A stretch of DNA of 64,000 bases from Luedemannella flava (GCF_039528515.1 NZ_BAAALT010000013.1:32226-96225), one strand, 5' to 3'; shown: positions 30,255 through 39,630, numbered from the stretch's first letter. Notes: generated by a model from the sequence alone, not told the origin. Program-made: numbers and translations.

Positions 30255-32756
30255 ATGACGCAGACGGTGGGTCGCGCGTCCCGCCTCCCCGATCGTCCCA
30301 GCCTGGACGGTCTGGAGGAGGCCTGGGCGCGCCGGTGGCAGGAGGAGGGGACGTACGCGTTCGACCGGTCAGCTGACCGCGTCAACGTGTACTCGATCGA
30401 CACGCCGCCGCCCACCGTATCCGGCGATCTGCACATCGGGCACGTCTTCTCGTACACGCAGACCGACATCATCGCCCGCTTCCAGCGGATGCGGGGCAAG
30501 GCCGTGTTCTACCCGATCGGGTGGGACGACAACGGCCTGGCCACCGAGCGTCGGGTGCAGTACCACTTCGGCGTGCGCTGCGACCCGTCGCTGCCGTTCG
30601 ACCCCGACTTCGTGCCGTCGAAGGGCGACGAGCTGACGCCGGTGTCCCGGCCGAACTTCGTGGCGCTGTGCCGCGAGCTGACCCAGGAGGACGAGCGCGC
30701 CTACGAGGCGTTGTGGCGCCGGCTCGGGCTGAGTTTCGACTGGTCGTACCAGTACACGACGATCGGGGAGCAGGCCCGGCTCGCGTCGCAGCGCGCCTTC
30801 CTGCGTGCCCTGGCGCGGGGAGAGGCCTACACGGCGCAGGCGCCGACGTTATGGGACACGACCTACGCCACCGCCGTGGCCCAGGCCGAGCTCGAGGATC
30901 GGGAGCGCTCCGGGGCGTACCACCGGATTGTCTTCCGCGGACCCGGCGGGGAGCCGATCGAGATCGACACGACGCGGCCCGAGTTGCTGCCCGCGTGCGT
31001 GGCCCTGGTGTGCCACCCGGACGACGAGCGCTACCGCGAGCTGGTCGGCGGGCAGGCCACCACGCCGGTGTTCGGCGTCGCGGTGCCGATCCGCGCCCAC
31101 CACCTGGCCGACCCGGCCAAGGGCACGGGCATCGCCATGGTGTGCACGTTCGGTGACCTGACCGACGTGACGTGGTGGCGCGAGCTGGACCTGGCCACCC
31201 GCGTGATCATCGGCCGCGACGGCCGGCTGCTGCCCGAGCCGCCGTCCGATGTGGACCCCGTGTTGTATGGGCGGCTCGCCGGCAGCACCGTCAACGCCGC
31301 CCGGCGGGAGATCATCGGGATGCTGGGCGACGCGCTCGTCGGCGAGCCCCGGCCCATCACGCACCCGGTGAAGTTCTACGAGCGCGGCGAGCGCCCGCTC
31401 GAGATCGTCGCGACCCGTCAGTGGTACATCCGCAACGGCGGCCGCGACGCCGGGCTCAGACAGGACCTTCTCGAGTACGGGCGGCAGCTCGTCTTCGTGC
31501 CCGACTACATGCGCCACCGGTACGAGCACTGGGTCGGCGGCCTGGTCGGCGACTGGCTCATCAGCCGGCAGCGGTTCTTCGGCGTGCCCTTCCCGGTGTG
31601 GTACCCGGTGCTGCCCGACGGCTCGCCGGACCATGAGCGTCCGATCACGCCGGACGAGTCGCGGCTGCCCGTCGACCCGACGACCGACGTGCCCGACGGA
31701 TTCGCCGAAGCCGACCGGGGCGTCCCGGGCGGGTTCGTGGCCGACCCCGACGTGATGGACACGTGGGCCACCTCTTCGCTGACCCCGCAGATCGCGGGCG
31801 GCTGGTGCGTGGACGAGGACCTGTACGCGCGGGTGTACCCCATGGACCACCGGGCGCAGGCCCACGAGATCATCCGTACCTGGCTGTTCGCGACCGTGGT
31901 CCGCGCCCGCGCCGAGTCCGCGGCGCTGCCGTGGCACACGGCCGTGATCTCCGGCTGGATCCTCGACCCGGACCGCAAGAAGCTGTCCAAGTCGAAGGGC
32001 AACGCCGAGACCGGCCCGGCGTACTATCTGGACCGCTTCGGCGCGGACGGGGTGCGCTACTGGGCCGCGTCCGGCCGCCCGGGCGTGGACACGGCGCTCG
32101 ACGAGGGCCAGATGAAGGTCGGCCGCCGCCTGGCCACCAAGGTCCTCAACGCGACGAAGTTCGTCCTGGGCCTTTTGTCGGACGGCGAACCCACGGAGCC
32201 ACTGGATCTCGCCATGCTCGCCGAGCTGGACGGTGTGGTGCGTGTCGCCACCGACGCGATGGCGGCCCACGACTACACCACCGCGCTCGTCGCCGCGGAG
32301 ACGTTCTTCTGGCGGTTCTGCGACGACTACATCGAGCTGGTCAAGGACCGTGCCTACGGCTCCGGCCCGGCCGCCGACTCGGCCCGCGCCGCGCTGGCGA
32401 CGGGCCTGGACGTGCTGCTGCGGCTGCTCGCCCCGGTCCTGCCGTACGCGACCGAGGAGGCGTGGTCGTGGTGGCATGACGGCTCGGTCCACCGCGCCCC
32501 CTGGCCGACGCCTGCCGGCGACGCCGCTGACGACGGCCTGTTCGCCCTGGTCGCGGAGGCGCTCGGGCAGATCCGCCGGGAGAAGTCGGTGCGCAAGCTG
32601 TCCATGCGCGCCGAGTTCGACGTCGTCACGGTGGCCGGCGACGCGGCTACCTTGGCGCTGCTCCGCACGGCGGAAGCCGACCTCGGCGCGGCCGGCCGCG
32701 TCACCCACCTCGCCTGGCACCCCGCCGAGGCCGCACTCACCATCACCGTCCCCTGA
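30255..32756 (+). CDS. valS: Valyl-tRNA synthetase
   Basis: 833 residues. Class I synthetase signatures are PPPTVSGDLHIGHVFSYTQT (HIGH at about residues 60-63) and DRKKLSKSKGN (KMSKS-type, about 575-585). The editing domain shows IEIDTTRPELLPACVALVCH. It lacks the long C-terminal coiled coil seen in E. coli ValRS, fitting the shorter ValRS type (DRPSLDGLEEAWARRWQEEG start) common in actinomycetes. It charges tRNA-Val and hydrolyses mischarged threonine. The gene is monocistronic, followed by a perfect hairpin. Confidence 0.95.
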   Translation: MTQTVGRASRLPDRPSLDGLEEAWARRWQEEGTYAFDRSADRVNVYSIDTPPPTVSGDLHIGHVFSYTQTDIIARFQRMRGKAVFYPIGWDDNGLATERRVQYHFGVRCDPSLPFDPDFVPSKGDELTPVSRPNFVALCRELTQEDERAYEALWRRLGLSFDWSYQYTTIGEQARLASQRAFLRALARGEAYTAQAPTLWDTTYATAVAQAELEDRERSGAYHRIVFRGPGGEPIEIDTTRPELLPACVALVCHPDDERYRELVGGQATTPVFGVAVPIRAHHLADPAKGTGIAMVCTFGDLTDVTWWRELDLATRVIIGRDGRLLPEPPSDVDPVLYGRLAGSTVNAARREIIGMLGDALVGEPRPITHPVKFYERGERPLEIVATRQWYIRNGGRDAGLRQDLLEYGRQLVFVPDYMRHRYEHWVGGLVGDWLISRQRFFGVPFPVWYPVLPDGSPDHERPITPDESRLPVDPTTDVPDGFAEADRGVPGGFVADPDVMDTWATSSLTPQIAGGWCVDEDLYARVYPMDHRAQAHEIIRTWLFATVVRARAESAALPWHTAVISGWILDPDRKKLSKSKGNAETGPAYYLDRFGADGVRYWAASGRPGVDTALDEGQMKVGRRLATKVLNATKFVLGLLSDGEPTEPLDLAMLAELDGVVRVATDAMAAHDYTTALVAAETFFWRFCDDYIELVKDRAYGSGPAADSARAALATGLDVLLRLLAPVLPYATEEAWSWWHDGSVHRAPWPTPAGDAADDGLFALVAEALGQIRREKSVRKLSMRAEFDVVTVAGDAATLALLRTAEADLGAAGRVTHLAWHPAEAALTITVP

Positions 32757-32766
32757 CCGCGCCTAG

Positions 32767-32822
32767 CGGATCTTGGGGGCGTCCACGGCCCATGGGAGGG
32801 AGGGTGAAGCCCCCAAGATCCG
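32767..32822. terminator. Terminator-type hairpin after valS
   Basis: CGGATCTTGGGGGC (32767-32780) and GCCCCCAAGATCCG (32809-32822) are perfect 14-base inverted repeats with a 28-base loop, 10 bases after the valS stop. The GATCTTGGGG core recurs at 25005-25064. Confidence 0.8.
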
Positions 32823-32849
32823 ATGTGGGCGGGCGACTTTCAGGAAGAC

Positions 32850-32936
32850 ATGTGCCGATCTTCTCGGCGCCGCTGGCGGCTGGCCGCGGTTGTCGCGGCC
32901 ACGGTCGCGGCCCCGGCGACGGCCGTCGTCATCTAA
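32850..32936 (+). pseudogene. Possible remnant of a secreted-protein gene (signal peptide only)
   Basis: An ATG with AGGAAG upstream opens a 28-codon frame: basic MCRSSRRRWR, then hydrophobic LAAVVAATVAAPATAVVI, then TAA. After the stop the same frame reads ALPAEAAS, which looks like the rest of a signal peptide with an AXA site. A neighbouring frame gives GSVYTIRARR. This suggests a decayed exported protein, but the stretch is short and chance is possible. Confidence 0.25.
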
Positions 32937-33008
32937 GCGCTGCCCGCGGAGGCGGCCAGCACCCGGCTGCCGGCAGCGTCTACACCATCCGTGCCCGGCG
33001 GGCGGTCC

Positions 33009-33500
33009 CTACCCGGACGCGAGGGCGTGCAGGGCGTCGCCGGTGAGGCGGTACGGGATCCACTCGTCCATCGCGGCGGCGCCCAGGGCGGCGTAGAAGT
33101 CGCGGGCCGGGTTCCAGTGCAGGACCCACCAGTCCAGCCGGGCGTAGCCGCGCTCGACGCACAGCGCCGCGAGGGCCTGCAGCAGCGCGCGGCCGGCGCC
33201 GGTGCCGCGGGCGGCCGGGCGGACGTAGAGGTCCTCCAAATAGATGCCGTGCACGCCGGCCCACGTGGAGAAGTTGAGGAACCACAGCGCGAACCCGGCG
33301 ATCTGGTCCGTCGACGGGTCGACGGCCACGTGGCCGAACAGGGCCGGCGTGTCGCCGAACAGGGCCGTCGTGAGCTGGTCCTCGGTAAGCCAGCACTGGT
33401 CGGCGGCGCGTTCGAACTCGGCGAGTTCGTGGACCATCGCGACGACGGCGGGCACGTCCGTTGGACGTACCCGCCGCACGGTGACGACCGGGGAACTCAC
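33009..33500 (-). CDS. GNAT family N-acetyltransferase
   Basis: 163 residues: VTVRRVRPTDVPAVVAMVHE at the start, FALWFLNFSTWAGVHGIYLE-type strands, the acetyl-CoA binding DLYVRPAARGTGAGRALLQA (about 93-112), and the W-WNPARDFYAALGA end. It is most like diamine/spermidine acetyltransferase-type GNATs (HGIYLEDLYV). The GTG start overlaps the sodN stop as GTGA, so it is coupled to sodN. The link to nickel SOD may be regulatory only; the substrate is unknown. Confidence 0.85.
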   Translation of the reverse strand: MSSPVVTVRRVRPTDVPAVVAMVHELAEFERAADQCWLTEDQLTTALFGDTPALFGHVAVDPSTDQIAGFALWFLNFSTWAGVHGIYLEDLYVRPAARGTGAGRALLQALAALCVERGYARLDWWVLHWNPARDFYAALGAAAMDEWIPYRLTGDALHALASG

Positions 33501-33901
33501 CCCTGCTTCGTCTCCCAGAAGATCTTCGCGATCTCGTCGATCTTGGCGAGCAGCTCCTCGGCCTTGGCGAGGTCGGTGGTGCCCTTGGCGCCCGCCGCGC
33601 CCGCGAGCTTGGTCGCCTCGTTGAACAGCTGGTGAAGCTGCGGGTACTTCTCGAAGTGCGGGGCCTTGAAGTAGTCGGTCCACAGCACCCACAGGTGGTG
33701 CTTGACCAGCTCCGCGCGCTGCTCCTTGATGATCAGGGCGCGGGTGCGGAACTCGACGTCCTCGTTGGCCTGGTACTTCTCGATGACCGCCTTGACCGAC
33801 TCGGCCTCGATCCGGGCCTGCGCCGGGTCGTAGACGCCGCAGGGCAGGTCGCAGTGGGCGCTCGCGACGGTGCGAGGTGTGAGAATGCGTGGCAGCCGCA
33901 T
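33497..33901 (-). CDS. sodN: Nickel superoxide dismutase
   Basis: 134 residues. The precursor starts with a 15-residue leader (MRLPRILTPRTVASA) followed by the nickel hook HCDLPCGVYDPAQARIEAES, where His1, Cys2 and Cys6 of the mature protein bind nickel. The rest is the four-helix bundle with HHLWVLWTDYFKAPHFEKYP. Cleavage before His is needed for activity and is done by the protease encoded divergently. It disproportionates superoxide in the cytoplasm. Confidence 0.97.
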   Translation of the reverse strand: MRLPRILTPRTVASAHCDLPCGVYDPAQARIEAESVKAVIEKYQANEDVEFRTRALIIKEQRAELVKHHLWVLWTDYFKAPHFEKYPQLHQLFNEATKLAGAAGAKGTTDLAKAEELLAKIDEIAKIFWETKQG

Positions 33902-33984
33902 CAGGGCCCTCCATGGGAAGTTTGCGATGATCCTCCTACCGGACCCTACCCCTCGACAGGGTGGCCCACGCACGGAGGCGCGTC

Positions 33985-34308
33985 GTGTTCGCCGTACTCG
34001 TCAAAGGCCCTTCGATGGCGCCCACACTGCGCGACGGCGACGCGGTGCTGGCCAGACGCGGTGGCCGCGCCCCACGGCCGGGCGATGTGGTGCTGGCGCG
34101 ATTTAGGTCACGGCCGGACCTCCTTGTGGTCAAGCGGGTGGTGCGTCGGGAGGGTGACGGGTGGTGGCTCGCCGGCGATAACCCGTATGCCTCGGCCGAC
34201 TCGACCAGCTATGGTGTCGCGAACATCGAGGCCCGGGTCGTGCTGCAGTGGTGGCCACGCTTGCGCTGGCGGCTATGCTCGGGGACGGAAACGGGCGACC
34301 CCCGCTAA
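33985..34308 (+). CDS. sodX: Nickel-type SOD maturation protease (S24/S26 peptidase)
   Basis: 107 residues, signal-peptidase-like but without a membrane anchor. Motifs: VKGPSMAPTLRDGDAVLARR with the catalytic Ser (about residues 6-25), GDVVLARF, and the Lys in VVKRVVRREGDGWWLAGDNP. SodX removes the leader of SodN. GTG 33985 is chosen because GGAGG lies six bases before it; GTG 33961 has no ribosome site. It is divergent from sodN, which is the standard arrangement. Confidence 0.93.
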   Translation: MFAVLVKGPSMAPTLRDGDAVLARRGGRAPRPGDVVLARFRSRPDLLVVKRVVRREGDGWWLAGDNPYASADSTSYGVANIEARVVLQWWPRLRWRLCSGTETGDPR

Positions 34309-34371
34309 TCGCATCGATCGCAATAAAAGTCGCGATTCATCGTCAATGTCGACGTGTGTGTGGGAGCCCTC

Positions 34372-35526
34372 GTGACGTACGACGCATCCATTTTCCAGGC
34401 CCATCGCGGTGGCAAGCTGACCACCGCCTCGACGGTCGCCCTCGCCTCGCGCGAGGACCTGTCCATCGCCTACACCCCCGGGGTCGCGCAGGTCTGCGAG
34501 GCCATCGCCGCCGACCCCAGCCTGGCCGACACCTACACCTGGGTGGCGCACGCCGTGGCCGTCGTGACCGACGGCAGCGCCGTGCTCGGGCTGGGCAACA
34601 TCGGCCCGCGCGCCGCCCTGCCCGTGATGGAGGGCAAGGCGGTCCTGTTCAAGCAGTTCGGCGAGGTCGACGCCGTGCCGATCTGCCTCGACACGCAGGA
34701 CACCGAGGAGATCATCGCGGCGGTCACCGCGCTGGCGCCCTCGTTCGGCGGCATCAACCTGGAGGACATCAGCGCCCCCCGGTGCTTCGAGATCGAGCGT
34801 CGCCTCGACGCCGCGCTCAACATCCCGGTCTTCCACGACGACCAGCACGGCACGGCCATCGTCGTGCTGGCCGCGCTGCGCAACGCCGCCGTCGTGCTCG
34901 ACCGCAAGGTCGCCGACCTGCGCATCGTGGTCAGTGGCGCGGGCGCGGCCGGCAACGCGGTCGCCCGCATGCTGCTCACCGGCGGCGCCACCGACGTCGT
35001 CGTGCTCGACTCGCGCGGTGTGATCCACCGTGACCGGGGCGACCTGGACCCGGAGAAGGCCGCGCTCGCCGGGATCACCAACCCGCGCGGCGTCCGCGGC
35101 GGCATCGTCGACGCGTTGCGCGGCGCGGACGTGCTGGTCGGCGTGTCGGGCGGCACGATCGGCGAGGAGGCCCTGGCCGGCATGGCGCCCGGCGGGGCGA
35201 TCTTCGCGCTGGCCAACCCGACCCCCGAGGTGCACCCGGACGTCGCGGCCCGCTACGCGGCCGTGGTCGCCACCGGGCGCAGCGACTTCCCGAACCAGAT
35301 CAACAACGTGCTGGCGTTCCCGGGCATCTTCCGGGGCGCGTTGGACGCCCGGGCCACCCGCGTCACCGACGCCATGAAGCTCGCCGCCGCCGACGCAATC
35401 GCCGCGATCGTCGCCGACGAACTGTCGGCCGGCGCGATCGTGCCCTCGCCGCTCGACCCCCGCGTCGCCCCGGCGGTCGCCGCGATCGTCGCCGAGGTGG
35501 CCCGCCAGGAGGGCGTCACACGGTAG
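34372..35526 (+). CDS. NAD(P)-dependent malic enzyme (short form)
   Basis: 384 residues, the short bacterial type without a phosphotransacetylase-like domain. Motifs: LSIAYTPGVAQVCEAIAADP (about residues 31-50), MEGKAVLFKQFGEVDAVPIC, FHDDQHGTAIVVLAALRNAA (about 157-176), the dinucleotide-binding VVSGAGAAGNAVARML (about 186-201) and LANPTPEVHPDVA. It oxidatively decarboxylates malate to pyruvate. GTG 34372 has GGGAG six bases upstream. The gene is followed by a strong terminator. Confidence 0.93.
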   Translation: MTYDASIFQAHRGGKLTTASTVALASREDLSIAYTPGVAQVCEAIAADPSLADTYTWVAHAVAVVTDGSAVLGLGNIGPRAALPVMEGKAVLFKQFGEVDAVPICLDTQDTEEIIAAVTALAPSFGGINLEDISAPRCFEIERRLDAALNIPVFHDDQHGTAIVVLAALRNAAVVLDRKVADLRIVVSGAGAAGNAVARMLLTGGATDVVVLDSRGVIHRDRGDLDPEKAALAGITNPRGVRGGIVDALRGADVLVGVSGGTIGEEALAGMAPGGAIFALANPTPEVHPDVAARYAAVVATGRSDFPNQINNVLAFPGIFRGALDARATRVTDAMKLAAADAIAAIVADELSAGAIVPSPLDPRVAPAVAAIVAEVARQEGVTR

Positions 35527-35543
35527 CCAGGGTCAGACTGATG

Positions 35544-35575
35544 GCCACCGCGACGGCACGCGCCGTCGCGGTGGC
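35544..35575. terminator. Terminator hairpin between malic enzyme and Stealth genes
   Basis: A perfect 14-bp stem, GCCACCGCGACGGC (35544-35557) with 35562-35575, and a 4-base loop. It lies between convergent genes and likely works in both directions. Confidence 0.85.
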
Positions 35576-35602
35576 GTCAGCCTGACACCACGGCCGGTAC
35601 GG

Positions 35603-38458
35603 TCATCGCGCGCTGTGCAGGTTGCGCAGGCTGCCCCGCTCGAACTCGCTGGCCACCGGGAAGTAGTTGTCGAGGAACACCTGGGCGACCTGGGCCCGTT
35701 CAGCCTCGGAGACGGTCCCGTGGTGGGTGTCGTTGAGGCAGAACACGTCATGGTCGCGGGCCGTCAGGATCTGGCTGAGCTTCGGGTGCTGCGCGGCGTC
35801 GCCGAGGTTCACGTAGGCGACCCGCAGGGTGCCGGGCGCGGAGCGCCCGGTGAAGTAACCGTAGTAGTGGTGCAGTGACGACGGGATGCTGATGTCGGTG
35901 GCCGAGCGCAGCTGACTGCTGGCCGTCCGGTCGACCGCCGCCGCGAAACGCTGCTCGATATCGCGGAGCACGCTGACCCGCAGGGCGTGCGGGGTGTGCA
36001 GGAAGGCGTGGGTGAGCGTGTGCCCGAACGCCTCCCGGATGAGCTCCCGGTTGTTCTTGCCGGCCGCGAAGTTGAAGTCGTCGGCGTCGCTGAGCGGCGT
36101 CATCGGCACGGTGGTCGGCGACAGGAAGAAGTTCGCCACGCCGTTGGGGCCGAAGAACGAGCTGGCCGACATCGGACGACCGAGGAAGACGTCGTCGTTG
36201 AAGTACAGGAAGTGTTCGGAGAGGCCCTCGATGTGGTGCAACTGGGACTCGATGGCGTGCGAGTTGAAGGTCGGCAGGGCGCCGCGGTCGCCGAACAGCT
36301 CCTTGTGGCTGACCATCTGGATGCGTGGGTGGCTGGTGTCCAGCCAGCTCGGCGTCTGGCCGTCGGTCACCAGGAAGATCTTGCGTACCCAGGGGGCGTA
36401 CATGGCGACCGAGCGCAGCGAGTACCGTAGCTCGTCCCGGCTGGAGAACCGGGCGTTGCCGCTGGCGGCGTCCAGGGGCGGCCGGCCGAGGCCGGCGAGC
36501 AGCGAGTTCTTCCGCGCCTGCCAGGCCGGGTCGTCGCCGTCGACCCACGTGTAGACCACGTCGATCGGCAGGGTCACGTCGGACACCAGCGTCTCGGTGA
36601 ACGGCGCCAGCGTGGGGTACGTGCGACCGGCGTACTCGGTGGTGACCGTGGCGGCCACGACGGCGGCCGGGATGACGTCACCGATCAGCGTGCGGCGCGT
36701 CGCCCTGAGGCTGCCGTCCGCGCTCTCGTCCTCGCGCCAGAACTCGATGTCACACCCGTACCCCGCGGCGAAGCGCAGCGTCCGTGAGGACGTCACCACC
36801 GGCTGGAAGACGCGCAGGCCGCCACACTTCTGGCCCTCCTCGGCAGTCCCGGTCAGGGAGGCCAGGGTCACGCCGGAGACGATGCCGGCATAACTGATCA
36901 GCTCGGCGTACACGGCGGTCTCGGCGAAACCCTCGGTCAGGGCGTCGAGGATGGCCTGCCGGTCACGCTCGTGGACCGCCACGCGGTGGCGGACGCCGTC
37001 GTTGCGGATCAGCCAGTAGGCGACGTTGTGCCGGTCCAGCACGTCGGCGACCAGCCGGAGGTTGCGGTCGACGGCCTCGTTGGGCGTGATCTCGTCCGAC
37101 TCCAGGCAGAGCCGGCCCGCGGCGCGGACGAGTGAGTCGTCCTTCGCGGCGATCGTCTGCTCGATGTCGCGGGCCGTGAGCTGGAACAGCGGCCGGTCCG
37201 GGCGGGGTGCCGCCGGCGCCAGGCCGGAGCCGCCGGTCCCCGCGACCCAGGCGGCCAGCCGGTCCGTCTGGCGGTCCAGTCGGGCCGCGGAGTGCCGGTC
37301 GCGCAACAGGTCCGTGTACAACGTCGTCCACTGACCCATGATCGTGGGCAGGTCGTACGCCTCGGCGGCCTTGAGCGCCGCCGCGCCGAACGCGTGGCGC
37401 AGCGGCTCGTCCTCGACCAGCCGCCGGATCGCGTCGCTGAGGGCGTCGACGTCGTCGCCGCCGATGACGTAGCCGTTCACGCCATGCGTGATGATCTCGG
37501 CGGGGCCGGTCTGGCAGTCGTACGCGATCGCCGGCACGCCCGCCGTGAACGCCTCGATGAGCACCAGCGGCAGCGCCTCGCCGTCCTTCGAGGTGAGCAG
37601 CGCGATGCTGGACTTCGACCACTCCTCGGGCATGTGCTGGACAGAGCCGAGGAACTGGACGTTCTCGTTGAGGCCCAGGCTCTCCGCGAGCTTGCGGACG
37701 GCAACCATGGTCGGGCCGTCGCCGATCACCCGCAGGATCCAGTCCGGGTGGTCCTCGGCCACGGTCGCGAAGGCCTGGACGGCGTGGTCGATCTGCTTGT
37801 CCTTCACCATCCGGCCGGCGATGGTGACAATCTTGGCCGTCCGGCTCGACTGCGGCCGGAAGCCGCCGGGCAGGGCGTTGCCGATGATCTCGAGCCGGGG
37901 AGCGAGCTCGCGCATGCTCTCGGCGAACCACTCCCGCGTGCGCTCGGTGAGAACGACCAGGGCGTCCAGCCGGGGCGCGTACTGGAACAGGGGCTCACCG
38001 GTGCCGACCCGCAGCTGGGACGGGCGGTGCTCCTGGTGCACGGTGATGACCTCGGGGCGGGCGAACGTGGTGGTGGCCGCCATGAGCGCCGGCGAGGAGG
38101 AGACGAGGATGTCCGTGTCCAGCTCGCGCAGGGCGTACTCGAGCTCGATCTCCGCCAGCTTGTTGAAGGCCACCTCCCAGCGCTTGGGGATGAGACGACT
38201 GTCCGCCGCGGCCAGTGCCTGGCACTGGGCGTCGGTCAGCGTGCTCTTGCGGACGGGGCGGGGGACCGCCCCGACGTTGTCCACCAGGTAGCTGACCCTG
38301 ATGCGCGGGTCCACCGCGAAGAAGCGCTCCGTGCTGGTCCGGAAGACGCTGATGACCTGGATGTCGTGCTCACGCGCGAGGTATTCGGCCTGCGTGAAGA
38401 TGGCACGTTCGGTGCCCCCCATAGCGTCGGCCGTGGTGAGCAGAAACGTGATCCTCAT
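35603..38458 (-). CDS. Glycosyltransferase family 4 / Stealth phosphotransferase fusion protein
   Basis: 951 residues. Residues 1 to about 400 are a GT-B glycosyltransferase (FLLTTADAMGGTERAIFTQA at the start; nucleotide-sugar end with EALPLVLIEAFTAGVPAIAY). The C-terminal half carries the four Stealth blocks: CR1 LPIDVVYTWVDGDDPAW (about 634-650), CR2 with RDELRYSLRSVAMYAPWVRK, CR3 TFNSHAIESQLHHIEGLSEH plus FLYFNDDVFLGRP (about 725-757), and CR4 FCLNDTHHG. Stealth proteins transfer hexose-1-phosphate to build phosphodiester-linked capsule or wall polymers, so one chain may both glycosylate and phosphoglycosylate. Its ATG overlaps the stop of the preceding gene (ATGA). Confidence 0.9.
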   Translation of the reverse strand: MRITFLLTTADAMGGTERAIFTQAEYLAREHDIQVISVFRTSTERFFAVDPRIRVSYLVDNVGAVPRPVRKSTLTDAQCQALAAADSRLIPKRWEVAFNKLAEIELEYALRELDTDILVSSSPALMAATTTFARPEVITVHQEHRPSQLRVGTGEPLFQYAPRLDALVVLTERTREWFAESMRELAPRLEIIGNALPGGFRPQSSRTAKIVTIAGRMVKDKQIDHAVQAFATVAEDHPDWILRVIGDGPTMVAVRKLAESLGLNENVQFLGSVQHMPEEWSKSSIALLTSKDGEALPLVLIEAFTAGVPAIAYDCQTGPAEIITHGVNGYVIGGDDVDALSDAIRRLVEDEPLRHAFGAAALKAAEAYDLPTIMGQWTTLYTDLLRDRHSAARLDRQTDRLAAWVAGTGGSGLAPAAPRPDRPLFQLTARDIEQTIAAKDDSLVRAAGRLCLESDEITPNEAVDRNLRLVADVLDRHNVAYWLIRNDGVRHRVAVHERDRQAILDALTEGFAETAVYAELISYAGIVSGVTLASLTGTAEEGQKCGGLRVFQPVVTSSRTLRFAAGYGCDIEFWREDESADGSLRATRRTLIGDVIPAAVVAATVTTEYAGRTYPTLAPFTETLVSDVTLPIDVVYTWVDGDDPAWQARKNSLLAGLGRPPLDAASGNARFSSRDELRYSLRSVAMYAPWVRKIFLVTDGQTPSWLDTSHPRIQMVSHKELFGDRGALPTFNSHAIESQLHHIEGLSEHFLYFNDDVFLGRPMSASSFFGPNGVANFFLSPTTVPMTPLSDADDFNFAAGKNNRELIREAFGHTLTHAFLHTPHALRVSVLRDIEQRFAAAVDRTASSQLRSATDISIPSSLHHYYGYFTGRSAPGTLRVAYVNLGDAAQHPKLSQILTARDHDVFCLNDTHHGTVSEAERAQVAQVFLDNYFPVASEFERGSLRNLHSAR

Positions 38459-39480
38459 GCGCGAACTCCTGGTGTTGCGGTGGCGCAGGCGAGCGCCAGA
38501 CTGCCGGCGGGCGTGTAGAAGGGACTGAGGCGGAAGGTCGCGCCTCCGGGCAGCGGCATGCGCTGCTCGACGGGCCGCAGAACCGCGTCGAGGTTCTCGA
38601 GGTCGTGCAGGTAACGCCCGACCCGCAGCCGCCGACCGCGCAGCACGACGTCCAGGTCCCAGACGTCGTTGTCGCGTTCGGTCGGCGCCAGCGCGGCCAG
38701 CGGCAGGGCCACGGAGAAGAGCCCGTTCGCCATCGAGACGGCCGCGTCGTGGGTCGCGTTGTCCTCCCGGCGGACGAACTGCGCGGTGGCGCCGGTGGGG
38801 TCGGCCACGCCGACGAACCGGCCCACGACCTCGGCCCGACCCAGGTCCAGGACCACCCGGACCACCTCGGCGCACGGCTGACCCGCGCGGACGGTCAGTT
38901 GCCAGGTGCCGAACAGTGAGGCGCTCGGGCGGTAGAGGGTGCCGCTGTCGGGGCACGGGGGCACCAACGCGGTCGGTCCAGCCGCCCGGGGCGTGTGCGT
39001 GACCGAGCGGCGCAGCGTGAGCTGGCGCGTCTCGCCGGACGCCAGCGTCACGGCGAGGCCGAGCTGCCAGTCGCCGTGGCCCAGCGCGAACCGGCCGGGG
39101 CTGTCGCCGAGCAGGACGGTGCCCTCAGCGAGCCATTGACCGTCCTCGGTCACCCGTACGGTGACCGGTGTCCGGCGGGTGACGCGGTCCCGGCTGAAGA
39201 TCAGGTCGGCGGCGGTTGGCGGCACGCCGTCGAAGTCGGGCAACTCGGCCTGGAGGTTCAGGGTGTGGCCGTCGGCAACGCCGAGGTAGGTCGTACCCGC
39301 TGTCGTGCCGGCGGCCGTCACCCGGACCATGCGCCCGGCGAGGCCCACCCATGCCTGGCGGGCCTTCGGCTTCACCTCGGTGCGGTACTGATGGCGGGCG
39401 CGCCGCAGGCGCTGAGCCGACCCCGCGGGCAGACTCCGGCCGAGCCGGGCCAGCAGGGACTTCGCTGCCTTACTATTCAT
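38455..39480 (-). CDS. Uncharacterised beta-rich protein coupled to the GT4-Stealth gene
   Basis: About 341 residues from ATG 39480 (AAAGG upstream; ATG 39498 possible). The N-terminus is basic (KSLLARLGRSLPAGSAQRLR) and not a clear membrane anchor. The body is a set of beta-sandwich-like stretches, two of which look related: DGQWLAEGTVLLGDSPGRFA with WQLGLAVTLASGETRQL, and GTWQLTVRAGQPCAEVVRVV. No enzyme motif is visible. The 4-base overlap with the fusion gene implies a partner in the same polymer pathway, perhaps a carbohydrate-binding or scaffold protein. I do not recognise a family. Confidence 0.7.
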   Translation of the reverse strand: MNSKAAKSLLARLGRSLPAGSAQRLRRARHQYRTEVKPKARQAWVGLAGRMVRVTAAGTTAGTTYLGVADGHTLNLQAELPDFDGVPPTAADLIFSRDRVTRRTPVTVRVTEDGQWLAEGTVLLGDSPGRFALGHGDWQLGLAVTLASGETRQLTLRRSVTHTPRAAGPTALVPPCPDSGTLYRPSASLFGTWQLTVRAGQPCAEVVRVVLDLGRAEVVGRFVGVADPTGATAQFVRREDNATHDAAVSMANGLFSVALPLAALAPTERDNDVWDLDVVLRGRRLRVGRYLHDLENLDAVLRPVEQRMPLPGGATFRLSPFYTPAGSLALACATATPGVRA

Positions 39481-39630
39481 GACCTTTTCTGTGCCCATCC
39501 CTCGTGCGCCGGGGCGCCCAGCCGCTCGCTCACCCAGCGGTCCCCTACCATGCGCCGGACCCCGGTAGTCCGGTGCGACCGATCGCGATCACCGTCGGCT
39601 GGCCGCGCGCGTCGGCGACCACGGACGGTG

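Noticed and set aside
33902..33973. N-terminal extension of nickel SOD by 24 residues
   Set aside because: The extension has no family similarity. ATG 33901 gives the normal short leader before the HCDLPCG hook.
35603..38956. Longer N-terminus (1117 residues) for the GT4-Stealth fusion
   Set aside because: The extra 166 residues overlap the upstream gene in another frame and are Arg/Pro-rich. ATG 38458 gives a normal GT4 start and an ATGA overlap.
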